51,929 nt of DNA from an uncultured Agrococcus sp. (GCF_945915485.1 NZ_CAMEFJ010000011.1:1-51929), one strand, 5' to 3'; positions 33,349-41,683 are shown, counted from the first letter of the stretch. Notes: generated by a model not told the origin, from the sequence alone. Numbers and translations: made by a program.

Positions 33349-33687
33349 TTAGTCCTGTGGGGTGTGCCGGCGGTACGTTTCCATGCCGGCCGGGCGCATG
33401 CGGCCCTCGGCGATGAGCCGCTCGGCAACGGCGATGTTTCTTGCCGACCAGTTGCTGCCGCGTCGCCGTGGCGAGTACCGCTGCAGATAGGTGCTCTCGT
33501 CGCCAGCGCGGCGGTGGCTGTCGATCCAGCCGAAGCAGAGCGCTATTTCTGTCGCTTCCTCTGGCTGCACGGACTCGATGCCCGATGCCTTCTTGCCGAC
33601 TCGAATCCAGACCTCGTCGACTTGCTCGTGATGGCGTTCGAGCCAGTGCTCCCATTCGGTGGTGTTCCGTGCGGTGATTTCTTCCAT
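33349..33687 (-). CDS. YdeI/OmpD-associated family protein
   Basis: 112-residue protein of the YdeI/OmpD-associated (bacteriocin-protection) family. Typical sequence is EEATEIALCFGWIDSHRRAGD, then YSPRRRGSNWSARN and RLIAEGRMRPAGMETYRR. Some members are linked with resistance to cationic peptides; molecular function unknown. Start ATG at 33687: a weak -10-like AACCAT ends 6 nt upstream, so translation may be leaderless; longer in-frame starts would run across the divergent WYL gene. It is divergent from the WYL regulator across ~60 bp, so that regulator may control it and the VOC gene. Confidence 0.85.
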   Translation of the reverse strand: MEEITARNTTEWEHWLERHHEQVDEVWIRVGKKASGIESVQPEEATEIALCFGWIDSHRRAGDESTYLQRYSPRRRGSNWSARNIAVAERLIAEGRMRPAGMETYRRHTPQD

Positions 33688-33748
33688 ACTTCGATGGTTC
33701 CAGCTAAAGTGCTCACGGAATGAGCACTTTCTCTGAGATGCTTGAAGT

Positions 33749-34693
33749 ATGCGCGCCGACCGAATGATCTCCGCACTACTGCTGATGCAGGCCCGTGGGC
33801 GAGTCACGGCGAAAGAGCTCGCGGCCGAGCTCGAGATCTCGGTTGCGACCGCCAGGCGCGATCTCGAGGCGCTGTCGATGGCGGGCATCCCCGTGTATCC
33901 GCAGCAGGGCAGGGGAGGGGGATGGTCGCTGATCGGCGGAGCGCGAACAGATCTCAGCGGCCTCACAGCGCAGGAGTCGCAGGCGCTCTTCGCGATGCTC
34001 GGAGCCGCGGAGGGCGCGTCGTCGGAGATCTCGTCTGCCGTGCGGAAGCTCCTCCGAGCGCTGCCCGGCCCGTTTCGCGACGACGCAGCGGCAGCGGCCG
34101 CGGCCGTGCGTGTCGAACGCGCAGGCTGGGGTGAGTCGTCGGCGGAGGAGCCGCCGCACGTGCAGACGATGCGGCAGGCCATTGTCGATCGCGTCAACGT
34201 GGGCATGGCGTACACCGACAGCGCCGGACGACGCAGCGAAAGAACGATCAGCCCGCTCGGGCTCGTCAACAAGGGCGATAGGTGGTATCTCGTCGGCGTT
34301 CGCCCAGGGGAAGAACCCCGCACCTTCCGCATGGATCGTGTCGCCTCCGTGACCGTGACCGATGAGCCCGCCGAATGGCCGACGGATTTCGATCTGGATG
34401 CGCACTGGCGGCGGTTCGCCGAGCGCATAGAGGCGCGGCGCTCACTCGTGCGTGCAACCGTACGTCTGCCGTCTCGGTATCTGTGGGTCTTGCGCGATCA
34501 CTTCGGTGCGTATCTTGAAGTTCGCGAAGAGTACGGCGATGTCGTCGAGATCTCGGTCGCCGCCCACACGGCTCGCTCGATCGCCGAGCAGCTCGCGGGT
34601 TGGGGTGCCACGATCGACGTGCTCGAGCCCGCTGAGGTCCGCGCCGAGCTTGCGCAGATCGGCACGGAGCTTGCGGAGGCCTACCGCGGGTGA
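33749..34693 (+). CDS. WYL-domain transcriptional regulator (YafY-like)
   Basis: 314-residue regulator with an N-terminal HTH_11 (residues 1-60, VTAKELAAELEISVATARRDLEAL), a WYL domain (about 140-220, NKGDRWYLVGVRPGEEPRTFRMDRV) and a WCX C-terminal extension. WYL domains bind ligands or nucleic acids and often control nearby stress or defence genes. It is divergent to the YdeI/VOC pair and probably regulates it. The start ATG at 33749 has no ribosome site but a weak -10-like GATGCT 6 nt upstream. It converges with a second VOC gene. Confidence 0.88.
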   Translation: MRADRMISALLLMQARGRVTAKELAAELEISVATARRDLEALSMAGIPVYPQQGRGGGWSLIGGARTDLSGLTAQESQALFAMLGAAEGASSEISSAVRKLLRALPGPFRDDAAAAAAAVRVERAGWGESSAEEPPHVQTMRQAIVDRVNVGMAYTDSAGRRSERTISPLGLVNKGDRWYLVGVRPGEEPRTFRMDRVASVTVTDEPAEWPTDFDLDAHWRRFAERIEARRSLVRATVRLPSRYLWVLRDHFGAYLEVREEYGDVVEISVAAHTARSIAEQLAGWGATIDVLEPAEVRAELAQIGTELAEAYRG

Positions 34694-34706
34694 AGAACTG
34701 CGCAGC

Positions 34707-35096
34707 TCACTCCTCGCACAGGCAGAACGGATGACCCTCCGGGTCGAGGAAGACGACGAATTTGCCGTCTTCGCTCGGCTGGTGGGCGTGGCGCACGGCT
34801 CCCGCGGCTTCTGCGGCAGCCGTTGATGCCGCGATCGAGTCGACGTAGAAATCGAGGTGAGCCTGCTGCGGGATGGGCCCGTCCGGCCACGTCGGCGGGC
34901 GATAGTTCTCGATCTGCTGGCAGCCGAGCTTGACCGAGGCTGCGCTGCCCTCTGGCGGCAGGACATCCACCCAGTCGCCGTACTCGGGGCGATCGTCCAC
35001 GCGCCAACCGAGAAGCTCCGCGTAGAACTCCGCGAGCCCCCTCGCGTCTGCGCAGTCGAGGGCGAACACGTACTTCTTCGGTCGTATCGAAGCCAT
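34707..35096 (-). CDS. VOC-family protein
   Basis: 129-residue VOC fold protein: YVFALDCADARGLAEFYAELLGW near the N-terminus (residues ~8-30), a central strand with CQQIENYRPPTWPDG, HLDFYVDSIAAST, and the final FVVFLDPEGHPFCLCEE. This subgroup (often annotated as glyoxalase-like domain) has unknown function. The ATG at 35096 is preferred because a -10 element TACAAT ends 7 nt upstream; longer in-frame starts lack support. Convergent with the WYL regulator, 13 nt apart. Confidence 0.83.
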   Translation of the reverse strand: MASIRPKKYVFALDCADARGLAEFYAELLGWRVDDRPEYGDWVDVLPPEGSAASVKLGCQQIENYRPPTWPDGPIPQQAHLDFYVDSIAASTAAAEAAGAVRHAHQPSEDGKFVVFLDPEGHPFCLCEE

Positions 35097-35103
35097 GCCG
35101 TGC

Positions 35104-35109
35104 ATTGTA
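35104..35109 (-). promoter_or_regulatory. -10 element TACAAT, leaderless start of VOC gene
   Basis: On the minus strand TACAAT ends 7 nt before the ATG at 35096; it decides the start over two upstream in-frame ATG codons. Confidence 0.5.
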
Positions 35110-35204
35110 GGTGCTGAGACGCGTGTTCGTCGAGAGGCGGTTCCGGCGAGCTCTGCCGAGGCTATGGATGTCACCGGCAGCTCCGCGGTCTACACCCTGC
35201 GCAG

Positions 35205-35210
35205 TATGCT
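35205..35210 (+). promoter_or_regulatory. -10 element TATGCT, leaderless start
   Basis: TATGCT ends 6 nt before the ATG at 35217; no ribosome site lies between. Confidence 0.5.
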
Positions 35211-35216
35211 TTCGGC

Positions 35217-35822
35217 ATGGCACTCGAAACGCTCCGTCGCGGCGTTGCCCGCGTATTCTGGCGATGCTCGAAATGGAATCTTGCCCGCGAGCAGGACCGC
35301 TACGACGGTCCGCGCATCATGATCGGCGCTCCGCACACATCCAATTTCGACTTCGTGCTGATGCTCGCTATCGCCTGGGAAGGGCGATACAGCATTCATT
35401 GGCTGGGCAAGCGGCAGCTGTTCAAAGGGTGGCGAGGGCCCGTCATGCGTTCGCTCGGCGGCATCACGGTCGACCGTGACAACCCCGGCCGAGTGGTAGA
35501 CGAGATTGTCGAGCTCGCGAAGGGCGATGAACGATTCTTGCTGGTTGTGACGCCGGAGGGGACGCGCAAGGGCAAGGGGTGGCGCAGCGGGTTCTACCGG
35601 ATCGCCACGGGCGCCGGGCTCCCCGTCTCCCTCGGATTCGCCGACGGCTCGACGAAGACGGCCGGTATCGGGCCGACGTTCAAGCTGAGCGGTGACGTCG
35701 CGGCAGACATGGACCGGATTCGCGAGTTCTACCGTGACAAGACCGGCGTACGCGCCGAGTACCGCACAGAGCCCCGATTGCGTGACGAGTCGTCTCTGCA
35801 CCTGGGTTCTCCCAGCCAGTAG
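35217..35822 (+). CDS. PlsC-like acyltransferase
   Basis: 201-residue protein of the PlsC/LPLAT acyltransferase superfamily, which transfers acyl groups to lysophosphatidate or related acceptors at the membrane. The catalytic HX4D motif is His40-Asp45 (APHTSNFDF), followed by LGKRQLFKGWRGP, GGITVDRDN and the acceptor-binding TPEGTRKGKGWRSGF. No membrane helix is strongly predicted, so it may be peripheral. The short, TSNFD-type variant is common in Actinobacteria and differs from the classical 1-acylglycerol-3-phosphate acyltransferase; acceptor unknown. Single gene upstream of a PPOX-type gene on the same strand. Confidence 0.85.
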   Translation: MALETLRRGVARVFWRCSKWNLAREQDRYDGPRIMIGAPHTSNFDFVLMLAIAWEGRYSIHWLGKRQLFKGWRGPVMRSLGGITVDRDNPGRVVDEIVELAKGDERFLLVVTPEGTRKGKGWRSGFYRIATGAGLPVSLGFADGSTKTAGIGPTFKLSGDVAADMDRIREFYRDKTGVRAEYRTEPRLRDESSLHLGSPSQ

Positions 35823-35877
35823 CCGCTGCTCTCCCTCGCACCTGGCGGGTCGGTGCACTGTAGTGAGAGCATGGGGC

Positions 35878-36321
35878 ATGGATCACACCCCAGTGCACGA
35901 AATATCCGAGGAGGACTGCCTCAAACTTCTCGGCCTGTTCGATATGGGGCGGCTGGTGTTCAGCGTTGGCGATTCGGCGGAGATCTTCCCCATCAACTAC
36001 CACCTGGTGGATCGATCGATCACGTTCCGCACGGCGCCGGGTACGAAGCTCGCAGGCGCGCTTGTAGCACGAGAAGTCCTGTTCGAAATCGATCAGGTCG
36101 GCGAGCACGAAGCCTGGAGCGTTATCGCGCGCGGTAGGGCTCGACGTCTCGAAACGACCGCGGAGATCGACGCCGCAGAGGCCCTACCGCTGCAGCCGCT
36201 CATCCCCACCGTGAAACGCGAATTCGTGAGCATCGACATCGGCGCAGTGACCGGCCGACGGTTCCACAGGAGCGCTGAGCCCGATCGCGACTTCGACGCC
36301 GTACTCGATAACCCGGACTGA
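35878..36321 (+). CDS. PPOX-class flavin-binding protein
   Basis: 147-residue split-barrel protein of the pyridoxamine 5'-phosphate oxidase-like (PPOX) group. Characteristic are the N-terminal EISEEDCLKLLGLFDMGRLVF, PINYHLVDRSITFRTAPGTKL and VLFEIDQVGEHEAWSVIARG. Such proteins bind FMN, F420 or heme and reduce various substrates; the exact cofactor is unclear. Start ATG at 35878 begins with MDHTPVHEIS; a GTG at 35863 is an alternative and no clear ribosome site decides between them. Despite the name it is not evidently part of the vitamin B6 locus 3 kb away. The next gene, an aminotransferase, follows 15 nt later on the same strand, so they are likely co-transcribed. Confidence 0.82.
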   Translation: MDHTPVHEISEEDCLKLLGLFDMGRLVFSVGDSAEIFPINYHLVDRSITFRTAPGTKLAGALVAREVLFEIDQVGEHEAWSVIARGRARRLETTAEIDAAEALPLQPLIPTVKREFVSIDIGAVTGRRFHRSAEPDRDFDAVLDNPD

Positions 36322-36336
36322 TCAGGAAGACGTCGC

Positions 36337-37527
36337 ATGAACGTATCCTCCGGGTTCCCCGCACACCGGTTCGGCGTCTCGCCGATGGCGCTGACGTATC
36401 CGGCCTCCGACATCCGCAAGATGTTCACCCTCGCCCAGAACCGGCCGGAGGTCGTGAAACTCACGGTCGGCGAACCGGACTTCCCGACACCCGATCACGT
36501 GAAGGAGGCGGGTATCGCGGCGATCCGCGACGGTGACACCGGCTACGTCGCCAATGCCGGGATTCCGGAACTGCGGGATGCGCTGGCCGCCAAGTACGCT
36601 GCCCGCTGGTCGCGTGAGCTGACAGCCGAAAACGTCGTCGTGACCGTTGGCGCGATGGAAGCTCTGACACTCGCCCTCGACAGCGTGGTGAGCCCCGGCA
36701 AAGACGTGCTGGTGCCCGACCCCGCCTTCCCGAACTATCGCGGTCAACTGCACCGCCTCGGAGCACGCGCGGTCACGGTGCCGGTGCGCGAAGAAGAGTC
36801 GTTCAAGCTGCGCGCTCGCGATGTCGAGGCAGCGTTGACCCCGCGGACGACCGCCATCATCCTCAACAGCCCTTCGAATCCGCTGGGCTCCATTATGGAT
36901 GCTGACGATGTCGCCGAGATCGCACGCCTTGCCGACCTGCACGGCTTCGTCGTGATCTCCGACGAAGTGTACGACGAATTGGTGTTCGACGGCGCACGCA
37001 ATACATCGATCGCCGAAGCCGTCCCGGGGTTCGAGCGCTTCATGGTCGTGAACAGCTTCTCGAAGACCTACGCGATGACGGGCTGGCGGTGCGGTTTCGT
37101 GATCGGGCCCGCGGACCTCGTGGCGCCCATCCCGCTCATCCAGGAGGGCGTTGCCTCATGCCTGCCCGGCTTCGTGCAGCGTGCCGCCCTGGCCGCGGTC
37201 ACCGGCCCGCAAGACGTGACGAGGCAGATGCTCGGTGCCTATCAGCAGCGTCGAGATCGCATCGTTTCGCTGTTGAACGACATCGAGGGCATGCGCGCGC
37301 TGCGACCGGAGGGCGCGTTCTACGCGTGGGCGAACGTGCGCGACCTGGGGCTTACCTCGTGGGATCTCGCCGCCCGACTGCTGGAGGAGAAGAACGTCGC
37401 CGTGATCCCCGGCTCAGCTTTCGGGCCGGGAGGAGAAGGGTATCTGCGGCTGTCGTTCGCGTCGTCGCTCGAGTCGATAGAGGCGGCGTGCGCCGGCATC
37501 GCGGAGTATGCGCGGTGGCGCTCCTGA
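36337..37527 (+). CDS. PLP-dependent aminotransferase, class I/II
   Basis: 396-residue fold-type I aminotransferase of the aspartate/aromatic aminotransferase group. The PLP lysine is in NSFSKTYAMTGWRCGF; other landmarks are VGEPDFPTPDHVKEA, TVGAMEALTLAL, SPSNPLGSIMD and VISDEVYDEL. Final LRLSFASS contributes the carboxylate-binding arginine. The amino donor cannot be determined from sequence. ATG at 36337 with AGGA about 10 nt upstream; 15 nt after the PPOX gene. A perfect hairpin directly follows the stop codon. Confidence 0.92.
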   Translation: MNVSSGFPAHRFGVSPMALTYPASDIRKMFTLAQNRPEVVKLTVGEPDFPTPDHVKEAGIAAIRDGDTGYVANAGIPELRDALAAKYAARWSRELTAENVVVTVGAMEALTLALDSVVSPGKDVLVPDPAFPNYRGQLHRLGARAVTVPVREEESFKLRARDVEAALTPRTTAIILNSPSNPLGSIMDADDVAEIARLADLHGFVVISDEVYDELVFDGARNTSIAEAVPGFERFMVVNSFSKTYAMTGWRCGFVIGPADLVAPIPLIQEGVASCLPGFVQRAALAAVTGPQDVTRQMLGAYQQRRDRIVSLLNDIEGMRALRPEGAFYAWANVRDLGLTSWDLAARLLEEKNVAVIPGSAFGPGGEGYLRLSFASSLESIEAACAGIAEYARWRS

Positions 37528-37551
37528 GAAACAGCCATTTCTGGCTGTTTC
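37528..37551. terminator. Hairpin directly after the aminotransferase stop
   Basis: Perfect 10-bp arms GAAACAGCCA and TGGCTGTTTC around a TTTC loop start right after the TGA (37525-37527). The TTT in the second arm gives a short T-run; probable intrinsic terminator. Confidence 0.6.
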
Positions 37552-37642
37552 GCGCCCCCAGCGCCGAGGCCGTCTCGGCCGAGGGTGCGCGATTGGACCG
37601 CTGAGCCCATGCACGGGCGCGAAGTAGTGGTCGCGCTCGTGA

Positions 37643-37697
37643 AATAGTCGAAAGAATGCCTTTCGGGAGCCTCCCAAAGGGCATTCTCTCGACTATT
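37643..37697. terminator. Long hairpin between convergent genes
   Basis: A 26-bp stem with two mismatches and one G-U pair closes a 3-nt loop (GCC); the outer arms are AATAGTCG and CGACTATT. It lies 29 bp before the convergent YibE/F stop and 115 bp after the aminotransferase stop, suited to terminate both strands. Confidence 0.65.
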
Positions 37698-37726
37698 CCG
37701 TGCCTGTCGGAGCCGGCACAGCGGGC

Positions 37727-38953
37727 TCAAGCCTCGGCAGTGTCCTCCTCAAGCTCGTCTTCGAACCCGTCGTCGGCGTCATCTGCGTTTTCGACCTCGA
37801 TCGGATCCCCGCACAGCCATGCCGTTATGGCTGTCGTGAGCGGGATGGTCAGCACGAGCCCTATGGACACTACGAGAATCGGCACGATCTGCGCGGCGAA
37901 CTCCTCGAACGTGAACAGCTCGAGCATGGTCAGATCGAAGGTGGCTCCGAGCATGATCATGACCATGGATGCGCCGACGTACGCGAACGCCACCGTGTAG
38001 ACCGTCGATGCGATGTGGTCGCGGCCGATGCGCATGGCCATCGCGAAGATCGATCGACGCGAACGGTTCGGTGCGCTCGATCGCAGCTCGATCACGGTCG
38101 CCGACTGGGTGATCGTGACGTCGTTCAAGACACCGACGCCCGTGAGCACCATGGCCGAGAGCAGGATGCCCTTCGGATCGATGGTGCCCTCGGTCGAATA
38201 GAACAGTCTTCGCATATCTTCGTGCGCGAGCGGCGTGAGGTTGGTTGCCGGGATCGCCCACCACGCGAGTGCTGCGACGGATGCGATCCCCAGGAACGTG
38301 CCCAGCAGCGCCGTGACGGTCTTCACCGAGATGCCGTGCGCCAGGAACATCACGATCATCATCACGACGCTCGCCGTGACGAGCGCGACCATGAGCGCAT
38401 TCGCACCCGTCATCAGAGCAGGCAGCAGGAAGAACCAGACCATGGCCATGGCGCCGATCAGCCCGACCAGCGCGGCGAATCCCTTCCAGCGCGCAACGGC
38501 GACGATCGCGATCACGAACAGCCCGAACAGCACCAGCATGGGCCATTCGCGGTGATGATCCATGTAGGAGTAGACGGTTTCGGGGCCGGACGGCGTCTCC
38601 TGCAGGGAGGTCAGATTCACGACTCTGATCCTGTCGCCGATTGAGAAGTCCTCCGCGGGGACATCCGGGTTCGCATGCACGAGAATCGTGTTCTCGCTGC
38701 CGTCCGGCTGCATCGTCACCATACCGCCGGCCTCACCCGGGTGCGTATCGACGATTTCACCCGAGATGGTTGATCCCTCGTGAGCGAACAGCGGCTGCTT
38801 CTCAGGCAGATCGGCCTGGTTCGGCCACAACGCGATGAGACCGATCAGAGTGATGAGCCCCAGGGCGCCCATGATCGCCGACAAAGACACGACTACGCGG
38901 CGACTCGTGCGCAGTTTGGGAACCCCCTCGGTCGGGGCGACGTGCTGATGCAT
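37727..38953 (-). CDS. YibE/F-family membrane protein
   Basis: 408-residue protein of the YibE/F-like family. It has one N-terminal helix (about residues 22-44), an extracytoplasmic beta-rich domain (QPLFAHEGSTISGEIVDTH to VVNLTSLQET) and seven or so C-terminal helices with the conserved TGVGVLNDVTITQSATVIEL segment. In lactococci a related protein was linked to ion or nisin-related stress, but function is unknown. The C-terminus is strongly acidic (DADDGFEDELEEDTAEA). A -10 element 6 nt upstream supports ATG at 38953. It lies 55 nt downstream of the ABC exporter gene on the same strand but has its own promoter. Confidence 0.85.
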   Translation of the reverse strand: MHQHVAPTEGVPKLRTSRRVVVSLSAIMGALGLITLIGLIALWPNQADLPEKQPLFAHEGSTISGEIVDTHPGEAGGMVTMQPDGSENTILVHANPDVPAEDFSIGDRIRVVNLTSLQETPSGPETVYSYMDHHREWPMLVLFGLFVIAIVAVARWKGFAALVGLIGAMAMVWFFLLPALMTGANALMVALVTASVVMMIVMFLAHGISVKTVTALLGTFLGIASVAALAWWAIPATNLTPLAHEDMRRLFYSTEGTIDPKGILLSAMVLTGVGVLNDVTITQSATVIELRSSAPNRSRRSIFAMAMRIGRDHIASTVYTVAFAYVGASMVMIMLGATFDLTMLELFTFEEFAAQIVPILVVSIGLVLTIPLTTAITAWLCGDPIEVENADDADDGFEDELEEDTAEA

Positions 38954-38959
38954 GCGGTC

Positions 38960-38965
38960 ACAGTA
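38960..38965 (-). promoter_or_regulatory. -10 element TACTGT, leaderless start of yibE/F gene
   Basis: On the minus strand TACTGT ends 6 nt before the ATG at 38953, inside the short spacer behind the ABC exporter gene. Confidence 0.5.
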
Positions 38966-39008
38966 ACAGCGCTGCTGTGCGCGCAGCAGTTGCCATACGG
39001 CGGGGGAG

Positions 39009-40820
39009 TTAGGTGCGTGCCTCCGCCGGTGACTCGTGCTTGGCGCCGGTATCGATGCGCAGTGCCGCGACGAGCTCGCGGTAGAGATCGTTCGTCGCCA
39101 GCAGCTGTTCGTGTGTTCCTCGCGCCGCGATCGAGCCGTCGTTCATCACTACGATCTCGTCGGCGTCGATCACGGTGGACAGGCGGTGCGCGATCGTGAG
39201 GACGAGCGCGTCGCGTGATCGGTCGGAGATCTCCTGCTGGATCGCCGCTTCCGTGACACCGTCCACCTGTGCCGTCGCTTCGTCCAGCAGCAGGATGCTC
39301 GGCTCCGCCAGCAGCGCGCGGGCCAGCGCGATGCGCTGTCGTTGGCCGCCCGAGACGTTCGTCTCCGTCAGCATCGTGTCGAGCCCGTCCGGAAGCTCAT
39401 CGAACTTCTCGGCCAGGTGCAGGCGCTGCAGTACGCCCGCAACCTGCTCCTCACTCGCATCGGGATTGGCGAAGAGCAGATTCTCGCGAATGGTGCCGGG
39501 AACAACCGGTGTCTCCTGCTCGACGTAGGCGAAGTTCGCGCGAGTCTGCGCGTGCGTGAGTTGTTCGTACGGGATGCCGTCCAGCCGGACTTCTCCCGCG
39601 CGCGGTTCGACGAAGCGCAACATGAGCGAGAGCAGCGTCGTCTTACCTGCGCCGGACGGTCCGACGAGCGCGATGTGTCCGCGGTGCGGCAGATGCAGGT
39701 CGACTCCGGTCACCGCCGGAGCAGCGTCCTCCTCGTAGCGAACCGAAACGTCGCGGAGCTCGAGCAGCGTTTCAGTTGCTGCGTTGCCCCCGATCGCCTG
39801 GGGACCCTCCGGCTCCTTGCTGGACGTGCTTGCGGCATCCGGCTGCGCTTCCAGCGGGATCTGCTCGACCTGCCGGATGCGAGCCGCAGCCGCGAGACCG
39901 GACTGCAGGGTCGTGAGGTTCTGCGCGAGCTCCATGATCGGGCCGGTGAGCCCCCAGACGTACAGCAGGAACGCGACAAGCGCCGAGACCGTGAGGTAGC
40001 CCTCGGAGACGCGGTAGGCGCCGATCGCGAGCACGGCGATGATCGCGAGTTCTATGCCCGTCCCTGCGATCGTCCAGACGCCCGCACCTATGCGTACCGA
40101 CCGCATGCTGTGCCTCCTGGATTCCGAGGCGTGGTGCAGGAGGCGGGCAGTGCGTCGCTTTTCGGCGCCGGACGACTTCACGGTCTTGATCGCGCGGACC
40201 GTGCCTTCGAGCTCCGATCCGAGATCCCCGAGAGCGGCTTGCGCGCGCTCTTCGGCCTTCGCGATGGCGGGCATCAACACGACGAAACTGAGCACGACGA
40301 CGGCGACCGCGATAATCGCAGTGATGAGCAGCACGCCGTCGAGCGTTGCCATCAGCGCGATCGAACCGGCGATCATGATGCCGCCGTTGATGAGTCCGAT
40401 CAGGCTGGACGATGCCGCCTGATTCAGCAGCACGGTATCGGAAGTCACCCTGGTGACCAGCTCACCGGGGCTGCGCTTCAGCAGTTCGAGTACGCGTGAA
40501 CCGAGGTAGCGCAGAATCATGCGCCGGCGTGCATCGAATACGACGTCCTCGGCGAGCTTGCCGAGCAGCACCCACTGGAACCAGCCGACCGTTGCGCCGA
40601 CGACGAGCAGGACGATCAGTACGAGCACGGGCTGCAGGAGCGAGCCGCCGACTTCGAGGGTGTCGAGCACCCACTTCGTGACCATGGGGCTCGCAAGGCC
40701 CATCGCGGAGACGATGAGTGCAAGGAACAGGCCGAGTACGAGCACCGGCAGGTAGGGGCGTACGAACGACCAGAGGACGCTGAAGGGCGTCGGCTGAGTT
40801 TCGGTTGCTGAGTCAGGCAT
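39009..40820 (-). CDS. ABC exporter, fused permease and ATPase
   Basis: 603-residue half-transporter of the ABCB/MsbA-BmrA type: six membrane helices (residues ~25-310) followed by an ATPase domain (~345-585). ATPase motifs are Walker A GPSGAGKTTLL, signature VSGGQRQRIALARALL, Walker B SILLLDEATAQVD and the switch histidine in TIAHRLST. An unusually long hydrophilic linker (residues ~325-350, PDAASTSSKEPEGPQ) joins the two. It probably works as a homodimer exporting drugs or lipids. Divergent to a TetR gene across ~70 bp with a clear palindrome, so drug- or metabolite-responsive derepression is likely (inference). Confidence 0.92.
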   Translation of the reverse strand: MPDSATETQPTPFSVLWSFVRPYLPVLVLGLFLALIVSAMGLASPMVTKWVLDTLEVGGSLLQPVLVLIVLLVVGATVGWFQWVLLGKLAEDVVFDARRRMILRYLGSRVLELLKRSPGELVTRVTSDTVLLNQAASSSLIGLINGGIMIAGSIALMATLDGVLLITAIIAVAVVVLSFVVLMPAIAKAEERAQAALGDLGSELEGTVRAIKTVKSSGAEKRRTARLLHHASESRRHSMRSVRIGAGVWTIAGTGIELAIIAVLAIGAYRVSEGYLTVSALVAFLLYVWGLTGPIMELAQNLTTLQSGLAAAARIRQVEQIPLEAQPDAASTSSKEPEGPQAIGGNAATETLLELRDVSVRYEEDAAPAVTGVDLHLPHRGHIALVGPSGAGKTTLLSLMLRFVEPRAGEVRLDGIPYEQLTHAQTRANFAYVEQETPVVPGTIRENLLFANPDASEEQVAGVLQRLHLAEKFDELPDGLDTMLTETNVSGGQRQRIALARALLAEPSILLLDEATAQVDGVTEAAIQQEISDRSRDALVLTIAHRLSTVIDADEIVVMNDGSIAARGTHEQLLATNDLYRELVAALRIDTGAKHESPAEART

Positions 40821-40825
40821 GCATC

Positions 40826-40849
40826 AAATAAAACATAAATGTCTTATTT
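40826..40849. promoter_or_regulatory. TetR operator between ABC exporter and tetR
   Basis: AAATAAAACAT and ATGTCTTATTT flank a 2-bp centre; ten of eleven positions are complementary. This AT-rich 24-bp palindrome lies 5 bp upstream of the exporter start, ideal for repression by the divergent TetR. Confidence 0.8.
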
Positions 40850-40877
40850 CAGTCAAGCGTGTTTCGCAATAATCGGT

Positions 40878-40883
40878 TAATGT
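40878..40883 (+). promoter_or_regulatory. -10 element TAATGT, leaderless start of tetR
   Basis: TAATGT ends 6 nt before the ATG at 40890, without a ribosome site. Confidence 0.6.
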
Positions 40884-40889
40884 AGTGCC

Positions 40890-41465
40890 ATGGCCGAGCG
40901 ACCGAAAGTGCGTGAACGCACACGCCTTGCCATTCTGCACGCCGGTATCGACGTGCTCTCGAACGATCCGTCCGCCCCCCTCGGCGAGGTCGCAGCGCGA
41001 GCCGACGTCGCCCGCAGCACGTTGCACCGCTACTTCCCCGACCGCCGATCGTTGGCTGTCGCTATCGGAACTTACGTCAATGAGCAGTACGACGAAGTCG
41101 TCGACCGCGGTCTGCAGGGCGGTGGCACGGGGCTCGAGCAGTTCAGACGCCTGTACGTCGAGCTGACCGAGCGCCTTGATCTGCTGACTTGGTGGATGAA
41201 CCCGGGCTCGGCAGCGCTCTGCGAAGGTTCGGAAGCCGAAGTCGAGGATGAGCCGGATACCCGCATCGTCGATCTCGTCGCGCGCGGCCATGAGGACGGC
41301 AGTATTGATCCGCTGGTGAGCGCGGACTGGACCGAGAATCTGTTGTGGTCGACGCTCTATGCGATTCGGATGACGCCGCTCAGCGGTGCGGAAGGTTTCG
41401 ACCTCCGCAATCAGGCGGTGCGCACACTGATGAAGGCGCTGGCCGCCGACCCGATTTCGGTCTGA
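40890..41465 (+). CDS. TetR-family regulator
   Basis: 191-residue TetR-type repressor with helix-turn-helix at about residues 30-52 (LGEVAARADVARSTLHRYFPDRRSL) and a helical effector domain. It is transcribed divergently from the ABC exporter across a palindromic operator, so it likely represses the exporter. The ATG start is backed by the leaderless -10 element. The effector domain lacks close resemblance to any subfamily I recognise. Confidence 0.9.
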   Translation: MAERPKVRERTRLAILHAGIDVLSNDPSAPLGEVAARADVARSTLHRYFPDRRSLAVAIGTYVNEQYDEVVDRGLQGGGTGLEQFRRLYVELTERLDLLTWWMNPGSAALCEGSEAEVEDEPDTRIVDLVARGHEDGSIDPLVSADWTENLLWSTLYAIRMTPLSGAEGFDLRNQAVRTLMKALAADPISV

Positions 41466-41483
41466 CTTGATGTTCGCAGCGGG

Positions 41484-41654
41484 TCAGGGCCGGAACAGCT
41501 CGATCCCATCCGCCGCAAAGTAGTTCTGATAATCGGCGCCCACGCGTACGAGGTACAGATTGCGGGGCTCGTCGAGGTAAACGACCGTGCCAACGCTGCC
41601 GATCCGTGCGCCCTCTTTGATCTGCACGGTGTCGCCGATCTTGAACTCGTCCAT
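41484..41654 (-). CDS. Small SH3-like (KOW-type) protein
   Basis: 56-residue protein with an SH3-like barrel pattern: FKIGDTVQIKEGARIGSVGT, then VVYLDEPRNLYLVRVG and a short end. It resembles KOW-type or DUF1918-like small proteins; no function assigned. The start at 41654 is supported by a minus-strand -10 element TACCGT 6 nt upstream; an in-frame start 99 nt earlier would add an unrelated segment. It lies between tetR (convergent) and the cardiolipin synthase gene. Confidence 0.72.
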   Translation of the reverse strand: MDEFKIGDTVQIKEGARIGSVGTVVYLDEPRNLYLVRVGADYQNYFAADGIELFRP

Positions 41655-41660
41655 GCGACA

Positions 41661-41666
41661 ACGGTA
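41661..41666 (-). promoter_or_regulatory. -10 element TACCGT, leaderless start of small protein
   Basis: On the minus strand TACCGT ends 6 nt before ATG 41654. It also decides the start of this small gene. Confidence 0.5.
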
Positions 41667-41683
41667 CCGGTTGCTGCCGAACG

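Noticed and set aside
35878-36321. Considered as PdxH (pyridoxamine phosphate oxidase) linked with the pdxST locus
   Set aside because: Too short and lacks the C-terminal PdxH signature; better described as a generic PPOX-class protein.
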